A DNA stretch of 64,000 nt from Saprospiraceae bacterium (GTDB taxonomy: Bacteria; Bacteroidota; Bacteroidia; Chitinophagales; Saprospiraceae). Made by a program: the position numbers and the translations under genes. Shown here piece by piece: positions 46,567 through 58,000 of this stretch. The notes beneath the pieces were generated by a model. It was not told where the DNA came from, ran no database searches, and saw nothing but the letters and a program-made list of their open reading frames with translations. Location: contig BQJU01000024.1 in NCBI GenBank assembly GCA_021604865.1, positions 1 to 64,000 on the forward strand. The letters are read 5' to 3'. The first letter of the stretch is position 1, and each line of letters opens with the position of its first letter.

Positions 46567-46684
46567 TATTGGAGGTTTTTTTTTAGAGGCAGAGGTAAAG
46601 AAGGAGGAGAAAAGATAAATCTTTTAAAAACTTATGGAATTTTCTTACTTCTGGCGTCTATTAGATAAACGCAATCTCCGAAGT

Positions 46685-47077
46685 ATGAAAACAAATGAAA
46701 TAACCAAAATCGTAATAGGCAAGGCAATAGAGGTCCATCGAGAGTTAGGACCGGGCCTTTTGGAATCAACTTATGCGGAATGTTTATGCTATGAATTAGA
46801 AGAAACTGATTTAACATTTATTCCCGAATTAATCCAACCTGTGATTTATTAAGGCAATAAATTAGAAAAAACTTATAAAATTGACTTACTGATAAATAAT
46901 GAGTTGGTCGTGGAATTAAAATCAGTCGAGAAAACTAATGATGTACATCTTGCCCAAGTATTAACTTATATGAAATTGGGTAAATTTTCCCACGGTCTGC
47001 TTATCAATTTTAATGTTAAACTTTTAAAAGACGGTATACGGAGGTTAATCAGATCTGAGTTTTTGCCTAAAGATTGA
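46685..47077 (+). pseudogene. GxxExxY-family gene interrupted by a stop codon
   Basis: From the ATG at 46685 the product reads MKTNEITKIVIGKAIEVHRE then GPGLLESTYAECL, the GxxExxY signature, and ends at a TAA at 46850-46852. The same frame goes on with KTYKIDLLINNELVVELKSV and LLINFNVKLLKDGIRR up to a TGA at 47075-47077, which are the rest of the family. One base change (Lys AAA to TAA) would explain it. The full protein would be about 130 residues. The function of the family is not known; such genes are common in surface glycan loci of Bacteroidota. Confidence 0.8.
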
Positions 47078-47110
47078 TTGTATGGACACTACGTCCATGT
47101 AAAAGCTCTA

Positions 47111-47150
47111 TTAGCTCTGCTCCTCAATTATCTCTGCGTCCAAAAAAAAA
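47111..47150 (-). repeat. Short GGACGCAGAG-type repeat, inverted copy
   Basis: Read on the minus strand this is a run of T, then GGACGCAGAGATAATTGAGG and AGCAGAG, a near match to copies 1 and 2 but inverted. It closes the segment that holds the broken GxxExxY gene. Confidence 0.6.
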
Positions 47151-47151
47151 C

Positions 47152-47823
47152 ATGTACAAATCCCTAAAACGCCTAGCCGACATCCTGGCTTCAGCAATTG
47201 CGCTACTCATTCTATCTCCTTTATTGATTCCAGTGATTATCGCCCTGCTGCTTACTGGAGAAGGAGAAGTCTTCTACTTTCAAAAAAGAATAGGCCTCAA
47301 TAACCAGCCTTTTTCTATCTGGAAGTTTGCCACTATGCTAAAAAATAGCGCCAATATAGGTAGTGGAACCATTACCTTACGCAATGATCCTAGAGTGACT
47401 CCAGTAGGAAAATACCTGCGTAAATCAAAGATCAATGAATTACCACAAATAATAAATGTTCTGAAAGGCGACATGAGTATTGTCGGCCCAAGGCCGCTGG
47501 ATGACAAGGGCTTTCAATCCTATTCCGAAGCGGTACAAGCTGTTGTGTATAATGCGAAACCCGGTATCACCGGTATCGGCTCCATCGTTTTCCGGGATGA
47601 AGAAAAACTCATTTCCGCTTCTGATCTCCCACCCCGCGAATTTTATCGCCTGCATATCGCTCCCTACAAAGGTGCCCTCGAGCTCTGGTACCAGGAGCAC
47701 TTCTCCTTCTACACTGACCTGATGATTATCCTACTCACCGCCTGGGTCATTGTTTTTCCCAATAGTGATATCGTTTATAAAGTATTTTCTGATTTGCCGG
47801 AACGGCCGGAGGTGCTGGTGTGA
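47152..47823 (+). CDS. Initiating polyprenyl-phosphate sugar transferase
   Basis: This 223-residue protein has one N-terminal hydrophobic segment (ILASAIALLILSPLLIPVIIALL) followed by the bacterial sugar transferase domain: GEVFYFQKRIGLNNQPFSIWKFATM, INELPQIINVLKGDMSIVGPRPL and KPGITGIGSI. It moves the first sugar phosphate onto undecaprenyl phosphate. The start is placed at 47152, at the family N-terminus MYKSLKRLADI. It is the last + strand gene before the inverted toxin locus, with 6 bases to the convergent end of that locus. Confidence 0.92.
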   Translation: MYKSLKRLADILASAIALLILSPLLIPVIIALLLTGEGEVFYFQKRIGLNNQPFSIWKFATMLKNSANIGSGTITLRNDPRVTPVGKYLRKSKINELPQIINVLKGDMSIVGPRPLDDKGFQSYSEAVQAVVYNAKPGITGIGSIVFRDEEKLISASDLPPREFYRLHIAPYKGALELWYQEHFSFYTDLMIILLTAWVIVFPNSDIVYKVFSDLPERPEVLV

Positions 47824-47829
47824 TAGAAT

Positions 47830-48315
47830 TTAGCTGGTTAAGCTATCTTTCTTAAAACACCACCCTTCAGCAAAGCCAGAAGTGTGTTCTAGCTCTCTAA
47901 GTTCCTCTGAGTTAAAAAAGATTTCTCTATCAATACTAATGTAATGAGAAGGGTTAATCTTTAAATATTCTATTGAAAACTTCCAAATCAGTAAACTGTC
48001 TAAGTAATTATTAGCCATTACTATTGAGAAAAACTTTTGGCCACCCAAAAAATCATTAAAAATATAATATGGGATTCTTTCTTCTGGCTCGTCCTTAGCC
48101 ATTGGATATCTGTCAAAGTACCATTTCAAATTTTCTTGATCTCTCAAATCTAATACAAGGCTCCTTTCACTTGATACTTCAAGTTTTAAAACAATTTCTT
48201 TCCTACTATACAGAAAATATAATTCAGCTCTTTTACAAGCAAGCGCAATGTCTGTAAACAAGGTTTCTTTATCCTCCCATTTCGTTGACAATATTTCGAA
48301 AGCAGATGCTGACAT
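47830..48315 (-). CDS. Hypothetical protein, probable immunity gene of the orphan toxin tail
   Basis: I do not recognise this 161-residue protein. It is soluble, acidic and aromatic-rich, with no signal peptide or membrane segment. Its ATG lies one base after the stop of the start-less toxin-like tail at 48317-48541 (TAATATG), the coupling expected for a toxin-immunity pair. The coding sequence is very AT-rich. It ends 6 bases from the convergent sugar transferase gene. Confidence 0.5.
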   Translation of the reverse strand: MSASAFEILSTKWEDKETLFTDIALACKRAELYFLYSRKEIVLKLEVSSERSLVLDLRDQENLKWYFDRYPMAKDEPEERIPYYIFNDFLGGQKFFSIVMANNYLDSLLIWKFSIEYLKINPSHYISIDREIFFNSEELRELEHTSGFAEGWCFKKDSLTS

Positions 48316-48316
48316 A

Positions 48317-48541
48317 TTATTGCAATTTTGCAGTTAATTCTGTATGAGAATTGGCTACTTCTATCCCATAATTATTAAGCAACTCGTCAATATAGGCCTG
48401 ATCCGATGGATAATAATTCCCAGTAGCCGGATTTATTGGTAAAGGCTCTTTAACATAAAGAATTACTTTCTTGTTCATTGGATTAATATATTGATCTATT
48501 GTTGAATCTTTGACCTTTGCTATTGGGTTTACGTTGTGACC
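48317..48541 (-). pseudogene. Orphan C-terminal toxin-like fragment without a start
   Basis: The frame opens right after a TAA and reads GHNVNPIAKVKDSTIDQYIN, then PMNKKVILYVKEPLPINP and a tail ending HTELTAKLQ, 74 residues in all. The only ATG is 22 residues in. It looks like the tail of a polymorphic toxin without its delivery body, as seen in displaced toxin cassettes. The toxin activity is unknown. It lies just behind the immunity gene of the second toxin. Confidence 0.55.
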
Positions 48542-48554
48542 TTAAATCAACAAG

Positions 48555-49169
48555 TCAGGTATCGGATTCGAACTCAGAATAATTAAAAGGAAGAGTCAAC
48601 AAACTTCTAGATTTGTTATCACTTCTGTTGGAATGAATATACTGATTTAAATCAATACCTGCTTCACCTAAAAAAAAATCATTTAACCTTTTCAATAGCT
48701 CTTTCTTCGCTTGAAGAAGCTTATAGTCAATTCTGTTTACTATGAATAAATATTCTTGAATACTAATTTTTGATATGCTATAGTAAAACAAAGATTTTCC
48801 CAATATTTGAAACTGATAATACTCTGAAACGTCTCTGCAAAGTATATTTTCTAATAAATAAACCAGTTCAAGAACACCTTCAGGATAATTTCCTCCTAAG
48901 GACTCTCCTTTCTCATTCCTACCTAAATCCAACGCTCCTAATAATTCGTAATCTACATTATACTCAATGCAATAATGCTGAATTTTTTCGCGAACATTTG
49001 AGAAATCAAAATCAAATTCTTTTAAATTTGTATCCCATTTAGTCCTATTTTGACGGCTCAATAATACCATCCAAGCAGCGTAATAGAAACAAATTACACA
49101 TCTCCTGTCGGAGATTTCCCATTTAGAAAGGTCGAATGATTCAACTTTACTGATAATAGAATTATTCAT
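48555..49169 (-). CDS. Hypothetical protein, probable immunity to the CdiA-like nuclease
   Basis: The 204-residue protein is soluble and has no family that I recognise. Its ATG is one base after the stop (TGA) of the 606-residue toxin gene, and it ends close to the orphan fragment. It is AT-rich like the toxin tail before it. By position it should neutralise that toxin. Sequence features: a FYYAAWMVLLSRQNR stretch and a YPEGVLELVYLLENIL helix. Confidence 0.55.
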   Translation of the reverse strand: MNNSIISKVESFDLSKWEISDRRCVICFYYAAWMVLLSRQNRTKWDTNLKEFDFDFSNVREKIQHYCIEYNVDYELLGALDLGRNEKGESLGGNYPEGVLELVYLLENILCRDVSEYYQFQILGKSLFYYSISKISIQEYLFIVNRIDYKLLQAKKELLKRLNDFFLGEAGIDLNQYIHSNRSDNKSRSLLTLPFNYSEFESDT

Positions 49170-49170
49170 C

Positions 49171-50991
49171 TCAAAAATTTGGATAAGTTAAAATCGTCAG
49201 ATCATCTTTGTCCAAAACTTTAATTATTGATGGAATCGGTTTTCCTGAGTTGGCATGATCCTGAATTGCCTGTTTTATCATTTTCAAACCATTATTACTT
49301 GAGGCTATAGCATTGTCTGCAATTCGAATTACAATACCATTCACTCCTTGGTTTGCAGCATCTTCCAACTTATTTCTAATATTGTTGGTTATATTCAAAG
49401 CACTCGAATTTATATTTTTAAAGTCATAGATAACTCCTTTAATTTCCGCATCAGGTGTCTTTCCAGGTAAGCTTTCATCAAGTAATCTTACTTCATTCCC
49501 TTGCTTCATAAAGGCTTTCGCTGTGATCAATTCATGTAAGTTATTATTATGGCCTGAATGACTTACTATATAGCCCCCACTATTAAAATCAAATAATTCT
49601 TCATGAGGAGGATAGGGATTTTTCTTATTCCAAATAATAGGAAAATCATCAAATGCAATTCTTCTTGTAAGCATAACAACCTTCACCCTATTTAAAGGGA
49701 AGTCGAATAAAGCCTCCCAAGCCCGAACCGCCCCAACTTCCACCTGAACAAACTCCCGAAACAGATCTTCTTCCAGATCCTCTACAAATTTAAGGATTTT
49801 ATGCTCAGTGGCAAGGTCATTGAGGTGATTTAAAAATTGTTGCCGCAATTCCTTGGTTGGGATGGCATTCAGGACTGAAGCCAATCCGGGGGTTAATAAC
49901 CCAGGATTGTGCAACACCAGTGGACAAAAATTGGCTACATCGTCGATAATGGCTTTGGCTTTGGGCAGGTTTTGGTTGACGGCTGGTAATAGATTGGCAT
50001 AGCTGGCATTATAGAGTTCATCTTTGGAAAGGTGGTGGTATGGTAGGTCTAATTCCAGATGCCGTGCAGCGATATTCCGGTCGTGTGCAAGGATGCTGAA
50101 TCGGTGTTCTTCTAGCAATTCATCCAATTTATCATCCAGCGACCTTACGGAATAATGGACGCCATGCTCCCCAAATTCGGCTACGGCGGCATGAGCTCCT
50201 TTACCGCCACGCAAGTAGAAATAAGCCCCTACCCCGGTCACTACAGCCAGTGTATAACCGGCTGCCCGGTCCATATCCTGACGGATTATTGCTGCATAAA
50301 ATACACCGGCACCATCCGCAAATTCTCCAATGACCGGCATAAATCCTGCAAAATCCAACAGGCCATAAACGATGGGTTCAACCACGCCACTCCAGGTAAT
50401 GGCGGCATACAAATGATCATTATTGATCTTGGTATCCTCCAGCAAAAAGGATGCATTGGTCAAGACCTTGCTGATGTTCAGGTTAAAATGATACTCTGCA
50501 TAGGCTCTGACCAGATTGGTATCCCGGATAAATCCGTCTCGTAGCTGAACGTCCGATTCGTCTCTGATCCAATAATCGCGGTCGTTTTCAAGGGCGGCCC
50601 GGTTTTCGTTTTCGATGGCCTTGATTTGAGCTTGCCGGTATCTTCTTGTCCGACGCTCCAGGCGGGAAAAGTAGCGTTCATTGGATTCATTTGGTTGTTG
50701 GGACAACGGGATGCTCAGGGCTTCAACAACATCGCAATCTCCGCTTCGATACAATAGCAGTTTATTGATAAAAGGATAACCGACTACCTGTTTGTCTTGC
50801 CGGGTATAAGTGTGTACCAAACTGCCATTGGCCAGTAATGTTACCTGCGAGAGATAGCACGGCTTTTTGGTATACCGATATACAAGCAGCAAGTATTGAA
50901 ACACGTCTCCACCTCCAAAATTGGGCGCAACGCTGGGTTGAGCTGTATTTTGGTTATTTGCGATGGTCATCCGACATGCACTGCCATGCAT
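49171..50991 (-). CDS. Polymorphic toxin with CdiA-like PD-(D/E)xK nuclease tail
   Basis: The 606-residue protein has an N-terminal part with no signal peptide, a hydrophobic Gly/Ala-rich region at about 215-280 (LDFAGFMPVIGEFADGAGVF) like pre-toxin domains, a helical linker ending with GAVRAWEALFDF near 420, and a C-terminal nuclease. The nuclease has D514-A-E516 and D523-F-K525 (TPDAEIKG, YDFKN), as in CdiA tRNA nucleases. The last 150 residues are AT-rich. The missing signal suggests it is a truncated relative of the 2188-residue protein upstream. Nuclease activity is inferred from motifs. Next gene: probable immunity, one base away. Confidence 0.75.
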   Translation of the reverse strand: MHGSACRMTIANNQNTAQPSVAPNFGGGDVFQYLLLVYRYTKKPCYLSQVTLLANGSLVHTYTRQDKQVVGYPFINKLLLYRSGDCDVVEALSIPLSQQPNESNERYFSRLERRTRRYRQAQIKAIENENRAALENDRDYWIRDESDVQLRDGFIRDTNLVRAYAEYHFNLNISKVLTNASFLLEDTKINNDHLYAAITWSGVVEPIVYGLLDFAGFMPVIGEFADGAGVFYAAIIRQDMDRAAGYTLAVVTGVGAYFYLRGGKGAHAAVAEFGEHGVHYSVRSLDDKLDELLEEHRFSILAHDRNIAARHLELDLPYHHLSKDELYNASYANLLPAVNQNLPKAKAIIDDVANFCPLVLHNPGLLTPGLASVLNAIPTKELRQQFLNHLNDLATEHKILKFVEDLEEDLFREFVQVEVGAVRAWEALFDFPLNRVKVVMLTRRIAFDDFPIIWNKKNPYPPHEELFDFNSGGYIVSHSGHNNNLHELITAKAFMKQGNEVRLLDESLPGKTPDAEIKGVIYDFKNINSSALNITNNIRNKLEDAANQGVNGIVIRIADNAIASSNNGLKMIKQAIQDHANSGKPIPSIIKVLDKDDLTILTYPNF

Positions 50992-51583
50992 TTTAGTTGC
51001 GGAGACTATCCTGCCCGAAAGGGGCTTGTTGAAGTGCTGTTAAAATTGAATTAATTTGCGAGGTGATGTAAATATAGTGCTATGTTTTGATTTTTGCAAG
51101 AAAATGATTTATCTGAGTGCTTGTTTGGAGGTGGTACTTCGCATCGCCGTCGGCAAGCCTATGGCGGCCGATGGGTAACGAAAATTGCAGACTTGGGGTT
51201 CTCAGGAAGCTTATTTTTGAGCTCAGCGCCTCGCTACGGGTGAGAAAATAAGCGAAATGTGGTTCCAGTATCCCGGTTTTACTGGGACAAATGACTACCT
51301 TCAAACTAGGACTAAAAATGTTTCACGTCAAATAGTTAGCGCTCCAAGTAGGATATTAGAAGGTCACTATTAGCAAGTGAAACATGAATAGCAATTATTA
51401 TTCCCGACCAGATCCCAAGTCTGGATACTTGGTATCTTTACATTGTGTAACTGAGTTGCTGACGTGTGATAATTTAGAATTGCATACCAGGTTACTTTTG
51501 TTTTATAAGGTGCATTGGTTGGATAAAATTTCGACTTCCGTTTTGAAAAGCCTATTACACCACCCCGACTTGTAAATTCACCC
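50992..51583. other. Intergenic stretch between two toxin units
   Basis: No convincing gene is seen. A 63-codon frame at 51384-51575 (+) and a 74-codon frame at 51080-51304 (-) have no recognisable content. The part 51125-51260 is GC-rich with short inverted runs, unlike the AT-rich parts on either side, and may be a decayed repeat. The promoter of the second toxin gene would lie here. Confidence 0.4.
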
Positions 51584-52006
51584 CTATTTTAAAGCTATTG
51601 TTTCATTTTTAGGATTGGTCACAAAAGCAGCAATTTCTCTTTTTTTTTCAGGGGACATCAGCCCAAGTTTCAACAATGAAATATTTGCTTTATATGCATG
51701 TTGCTTAAATGCTTGTGGTAGGTCAAGCCACCCAATTGAGTAATAATAAATAAGAATATTTGTCCAAGCCCATTGACCATCAGTAAATGCTGTAACAGGT
51801 CCAAATAGCTGACCTGTAGCCAAACTATAACTTCCTGTTCTTAAATATGCAACAGGAATTCCTGCTTTTAAATAAGCAAGGACTTCTTCTTCCGGAGTTA
51901 TTTTATCTGCTTCCTTTGAAATAATATCTTTATCGATTGGTCGAAGGGACCAACTTTCCTCAGACCAAAAGCCTATTTTTTTAATAACTAAACTACTATC
52001 ATTCAT
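51584..52006 (-). CDS. Hypothetical protein, probable immunity gene of the large toxin
   Basis: The 140-residue protein from ATG 52006 overlaps the end of the large toxin gene by 8 bases; an in-frame ATG 18 bases earlier would give 146 residues. It is soluble, with IPVAYLRTGSYSLATGQLFG and NILIYYYSIGWLDLP stretches. I do not recognise a family. The overlap, the strand and the AT-rich composition fit an immunity protein for the C-terminal toxin module. Confidence 0.55.
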   Translation of the reverse strand: MNDSSLVIKKIGFWSEESWSLRPIDKDIISKEADKITPEEEVLAYLKAGIPVAYLRTGSYSLATGQLFGPVTAFTDGQWAWTNILIYYYSIGWLDLPQAFKQHAYKANISLLKLGLMSPEKKREIAAFVTNPKNETIALK

Positions 52007-55000
52007 ACAATTCCAATTTTCCATAATTTAAATGCATATCTCCATTATCGGCAACAGAGATAATAAAATTCGCGCCCAATACAGGTTTACCCGTTATTTC
52101 TGCTATTCTCTTTGCCCCTGATTGTTCCCCACAACAGGCAAATAACCGAATCGCATTAATATCACTAAATTCAGAGGATGACATAATAATGTCAGCTAAT
52201 TCTTCAGCACCTAACCAAACACCAGCATCTGCTATATGCCACGATCTTTCATCATGATAAAAAAAGAATTTATAGTCTCCAGCTGTTATATCATATTGGC
52301 CATGAATGTGAATATCAAGTATCCCAGGTTGTTGTGGGAATAGAACACCTAGATTAATTGACTCATCCAAACCAAATAGAAAAGCATGAGAAGGTTTACT
52401 CAAATCAATATATTGTTGAATAGTTTCAATAGATTGTTGATGAAATTCTTCTATTGTAACACCAGGTCCATATTGTAAAAGAAAATCTGGTTCATCAAGG
52501 TCCAAAGAGCCTCTTCCTCTTAAATCTGAACCATTTAAAAATGGCTTTAGATCAGTTTCTGGTTCTTTAATAAATGTAAGTAGAAATTCATCACTATTAT
52601 CATAAAACTCATCACATAATCTAATCTCATCTACCAGTTTGGCTTTTTGAGTATTTGTAAGATTTTGGAAGGCATTTATTATAGCATCCCAATGGTTAAA
52701 ATCATTGTAACTAACTCTACTTTGTATATTCAGTAAAGATTGCAGAAAACCTAAACTAGCCCGTTTTTCACTACTAAAACTCAAAACCTCCCAAGCCCTA
52801 ACCCCTTCAGGATTTTCTCCCAAAAAAGCAACCAAAACCGCTCCCTGTTCCGAAGCCAGATCGTCCAAAAAGTTATTTAATTGAGGCGTTTCCCAGGCTG
52901 ACAAACGACTGAGGATAGCAGGACTACCATCATCGGCATGAACCAGCACGTTTGCCAGTTCGTCGGTTAATTCCTGGAGGCCCCAGCCCTTGCTTTGAAA
53001 CAGCTGCGCCGTTTGTTCGGCTAGCTGATGAGCAGCGGATTCGGTGGCGCCCTGAGTCAGGAACTTTGATCTAAAGATACCATATAAACCAGAAGCATCA
53101 AGCGGATTTTGGAAGAATTCCAGATAAACTTTGGTGACCAAATGGGTATTTCCTTTATGGACAATCTCAACATCAGCCTCTGTGTGAACCACCCTAAATC
53201 TCGAATTGGATTTAAAAAGCACCTCCGATTCTTGAGGGAAGAAACTCATGTTAGTCACATCATAGGCAAGCGGATTGGTGATTTCGTAAACGACATCGCC
53301 CCCATTATCTACCGCGAATCCATTGGCGACAACTACATCTGATGAGCAGGATTTAAAGTCTTGAAATCCAATTTCTTCTCCAACACTCCAGGTCTTGGCA
53401 ATTTCACCCTCGGCACCGTAGGCTCCTCTATAAAGCACCTCTCCTTCATAAGGAGTTATCTTGGACAGTACCGTATTTAAGAGGTCTTCGAAGCACTGAT
53501 AAAAAGGGGATAAATTGCCTTCCCTTAATGCACTATTTAAGGAATTATCCAGGCCATCGGTATAATGGTAAATTGCGGTCAATTCTTCTACCGGAATATC
53601 AGGATGGGCCGCAGCAATGCCTTGGTTTATAACTTTAAATCGAGATTGCAGGACCTTTCTATTGCTAAAAAACTCAATAGCACTTAGCTTCGCACGATAT
53701 GGGCCGGAACTCACGATTTCCCACCCAATTAGACGCTCCATATCCGCTTCCAGGAATGCTCGTAAATCGGCATTGGCTAAGCCATCTGGCAGGGGGTTGG
53801 TAAAAAGATCTGCTTTCAGACCATCAAAAAGAGTTTCACCATTTGCACCAGCCGGCCACGCCTTTAAGCTTTTGTACAACTCATCCCGCTGAGCTGTATT
53901 GAGCGCGAGCACCCAATCAGCAAAATCACCTTCGAATTCGCTCCAATTCCAAGCCTTAATCTCGTTGAATAACTCGCGGAACCGTAACAGGGACGGATCT
54001 AGTGTTGTCAATTCCCCAATTAACTTGAAGAAAAAGCCATGGTTGGTATGGTAAAAGATTTCTAAGTCTCCCTGTACGACCTGCCCATTTCCATGCCCTC
54101 CTTGTCGTAAATCCTTAAAAGGCATTCCCTCCAGGTCTGCCACTTTGAGCGTACTTCCCGTTGGAAGACCTGGATCCCAGACATTGGGAATGATGTAAAA
54201 CACATCATCGCCGGCAAATGCACCACCAGCGATTTGCACCTCTTCATCTACCACCCGGAAATAGGCTGAAAAGTTTTCTTGACTTATTTTAATGGGATAA
54301 TCAAGGGCGGCCGAAATAAATCTGGTTCGTCGACTAAGTTCAATGGCGGCCGTTTGAGCTCGAAGATAACTGATCAGCCCAGGGTTATTGAATTCGCTCG
54401 TCAGTGCAATCAATCGATGGGTTGCCCGAAAAGCGGCTACCAGGTCTCCGGAGTTTTTGTAGAATTGGGAAGTGGACTTCAAATAATTGTACATATCCCG
54501 TCCCTTGGATAGGGTAAATTTGAAAAGTCCGGCCCCACCTACACCGATTGCCCCAGTTATATTGGCAGCCCCCCAAATCATATCCAAAGCCTGCCATTGA
54601 TCCAATATAGATTGGGACAGATAACTATCTCCTGAAATCTCTAATTCGTAGTTGGCTGGTGCAAAAACAAACAGATTAGCCCCGGAGAATGCAACATCGC
54701 CAAGGGTTACCATCCTTAAGGCCAATGACTCGCCCAGGGTAAATGGAGCTATCGCTACTGATAGGATAAAAACGGCTCCATCCGCAAAAAAAACCATCTG
54801 GGCTGAACGAATCTTTCGGAGTAACAAATCCGCATAACAGTAGGGCAAAATGTACAAAGCACCCTCCTCCATATCTGTAGTCTGCCCAGGAAGCAGTTCA
54901 GCTTTTACATCCTTACTGAGGTATATCGGAACATAATCGAAGGGCCTTCCCGCAACGTTATAATTTACGCTTGCAAAATCTGAGGGATCGCTAATAAAAC

Positions 55001-58000
55001 ATGCATCATCATTGATGCCACTTACCAATTGATGTTTATTATCAGAAGTAAAACGAGCATAATAATCAGCACTACATCCGGTAAAAGGATTGAAACGATG
55101 CAGACTGATGATCTTTTCACAACCCTGTCCGGGAATCTCTGCACAATAATAAGTTCGTCCTAAATCAGCATCATAAACGGGGACGGGCCTACTCGTTGTT
55201 TGTTCCCGCATGGTAAGCACTGCATTGGCCAAGAAGGTCACAAACCCTTCATACCCATGTGTATCATTATCATTGGGACCATCGTGCAACTTTCGAATGA
55301 CCTCAAAATAGAAGTCGTAATTGCCTCCGTCTTCAAACAGTTCAAGTAGATTATTATAATCCTCTTCGGGAGTGGTTCTGATGATATGCACAAACAAATT
55401 TTCCTCCTCTTCATCACTACCCACCAAATACCAGTTGTCTACAAAATTATCTTCGGTCAATGTCAGGGTACTCAACACCCGGATGATCTTCTCGCGGTGA
55501 GGCCACGATAATTCTTCAAAAACACAGATTTCATACTGCCAGACTCGCAGATAATCCGCTAATTCAAGAGCCGTTTCGGAGCTATAGGGCTCTGTTAATC
55601 CCTCCAGGTAGGTTGAGAAATTTTGACCGCCAATATGCTCTTTATAGGTTTTGTAAATCGATTTATCATAAGATTTCCAGGCTTGTATCTCCTCTTCGGC
55701 TAACAAAAGGTCTCCATAAGGACTATAAATATCATAATTGGCCTGATCCAGGAATAGCTGTACGATTTCCCGTTTGTGCCGGTACATCCCCTCTGTAGTC
55801 AACAAATCAAAATTTTCCGAACAACTCCTGTAAAACCCTGGGTAAAAAGAGATCTGATGGGCATGCACAAAGGCATATAAGGCCAAATTGCTATTGCAGG
55901 CGGCGGCATCTCCTACCCTTCTAAGAAAATTCTCAGCATCGGGCGTAAAAAGTGGATAGGGCGTCGCCGCCATTTCGATGGTTTCATCCTGGAAGTTAAC
56001 GCCAGACAGGAAATCGTAGGCTTTTCTGTATCCTAGTGCGCTATATTGGCTGCTACTGCTAATGTTTGCTATTTCTTCTGCGGTAAGTATCTCTGCTATA
56101 TTGGCTTGACCGACTTTGAAGAAGATAAGCCCCTCTTCCATACAGGGGAACCCGACAATTGCTTTGTGATTGGTCAGGTTAGGTAGATTCGTGGTCAGGG
56201 TATCATAATAGCGGTTGGAAGGATAGCCCTTTTCTGCATACCCTGTAAAGCCATAATTACCATCTGCTTCAAAATAGGAATTGTAGTTGGTGCTATCCAG
56301 CGTAAAATAACGCAGGGTACCAAATGGCATTAACTCAAACCCATCAAAAGAAGGCACCCCCATAGCACCTCCCAGTTCATCTCCAGAGTTAAAAACGACT
56401 TTAGTCGCTCCTGCGGGGATGGTGATCGGCAAACCAGAAGGTGCTAAAAACGTAAAGGAATCATCCGTATCAAAAACGTCATCGCCATCGTCATTTCTGA
56501 AGTCTTTAAGTTGCTCCAGATTATTGACGATAATATACTCCCGATCTTCATCCGCATCCGCCGCCGACCATACATTGGCCGGATCATGTACCAAATCCCA
56601 CTGATATTTGTAAAGGTCAGTGCCAGTGCTGTAATCCATCAGGTTTTGGGTGCTACCTTGCGACAATTGGCCTTGATATGTCTTAAAGATATGCTCCAGC
56701 ACATAGGCGCCATGACCTAATTCGTGGGCCATGGTTTTGGCATAACTCTCCAGGCTTGTGTGTGGAGAATTCATGATAAAACCATAAGCCTTTTTGCGGG
56801 GCATATAGCCTCGCTTTCCAGGTGTTTCATGACGATCTACCAAAAACAGGTAGTACACATTGGGTTGGGGAGGTTGCACGGCTTTATAGGCCCGAATAAT
56901 GTCCCGCATTTGTGGTGTGTAGTTGGACAAACCCCCATTGGTACGCGCATTCAATTCACCATCAAACCCTGCAACAGTTATACCATTGTGCATCGTGACA
57001 CTCACATCTACTACGGCCTGGTTCCAGATGGCTCTTAAGCTATTTTTCAGCTCGACCGATGTGAAAGGGGCGTGGGCTCCATTAACCGGTACGACAACGA
57101 TATTTAACATGCGTTCCTCGTAGGCTACCGTATTGAGCTGACCAATATTCAACGGCTCGTCTGTCCCTGGAAGTTGAGCGTAAACCGGTCTTGTGGATTC
57201 GATATTCAGTGCGGAAGGCACTTCAAGTACCCGCTTTTCTCCACTGCTAGAGGTGATTGGAATTGCTGCCCCAGAGTCATCAACGAAACTGACCACTGGT
57301 GGGATAAAACCTCCACCCTTGCGGCGGGCCAATACAGCATCGGTCTCTCCCAATTTGATAGACTGCCAGGGGACATAATAAGGCGGATTGTCTTCCGGAT
57401 GCAGGCGTTCATAATTAGGTGCAAGGGCCAGGTGTGGCAGGGTATCAAAACCATAGCGAGACGTGGCATCCCGATTAAAAACCAAGGCTAAATCCGCAAG
57501 CTGGCTATTTTGATAAGCTTCTCCCCCTTTTAGCATTTCCTCCAATTCGGCAATAGCGGCTGGAATGCGCAGGTTTTCCAGGGAAGGCAACCAATCCACT
57601 ATATGTCTTACCTGAGAAGCGCAATCAGTGGCTTCAGGAGTATCATCTTGCAAATGTTGGATGCCCAGAGTATACGCCAAACTCTGCGGGTCGGGAATGA
57701 CTAGAAATAGGGTCAATTCTCCCCCGTAACGGCTTTGTACCTGTTCCGTTAATGCCGGGGGTAGCTGCCGGTTTTCGACATATTCCTTATAATAAGGTGA
57801 AAAGCGCGGTAATTTGATGATCACCACCCGGGCACAATGGTTGGCAATGAGTCGACGCTTGGTTTCCTGCACCCGGTCCAGTTCATCCAAATCGAGTTTT
57901 AAAAAGGTCAGATCCGCTTCTTCCACTACTGGTTCCGCCTGACAAGGGGACGTCGGTAAGGTGACTGCGCCACAGGATAATCCGGACAAAAATTGCCGAA

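Noticed and set aside
51080-51304. 74-codon minus-strand frame between the toxin units
   Set aside because: No homology that I can see, GC-rich repeat-like part, and no coupling with the neighbours.
51384-51575. 63-codon plus-strand frame between the toxin units
   Set aside because: Opposite to the surrounding genes and without any known motif; could be real but unsupported.
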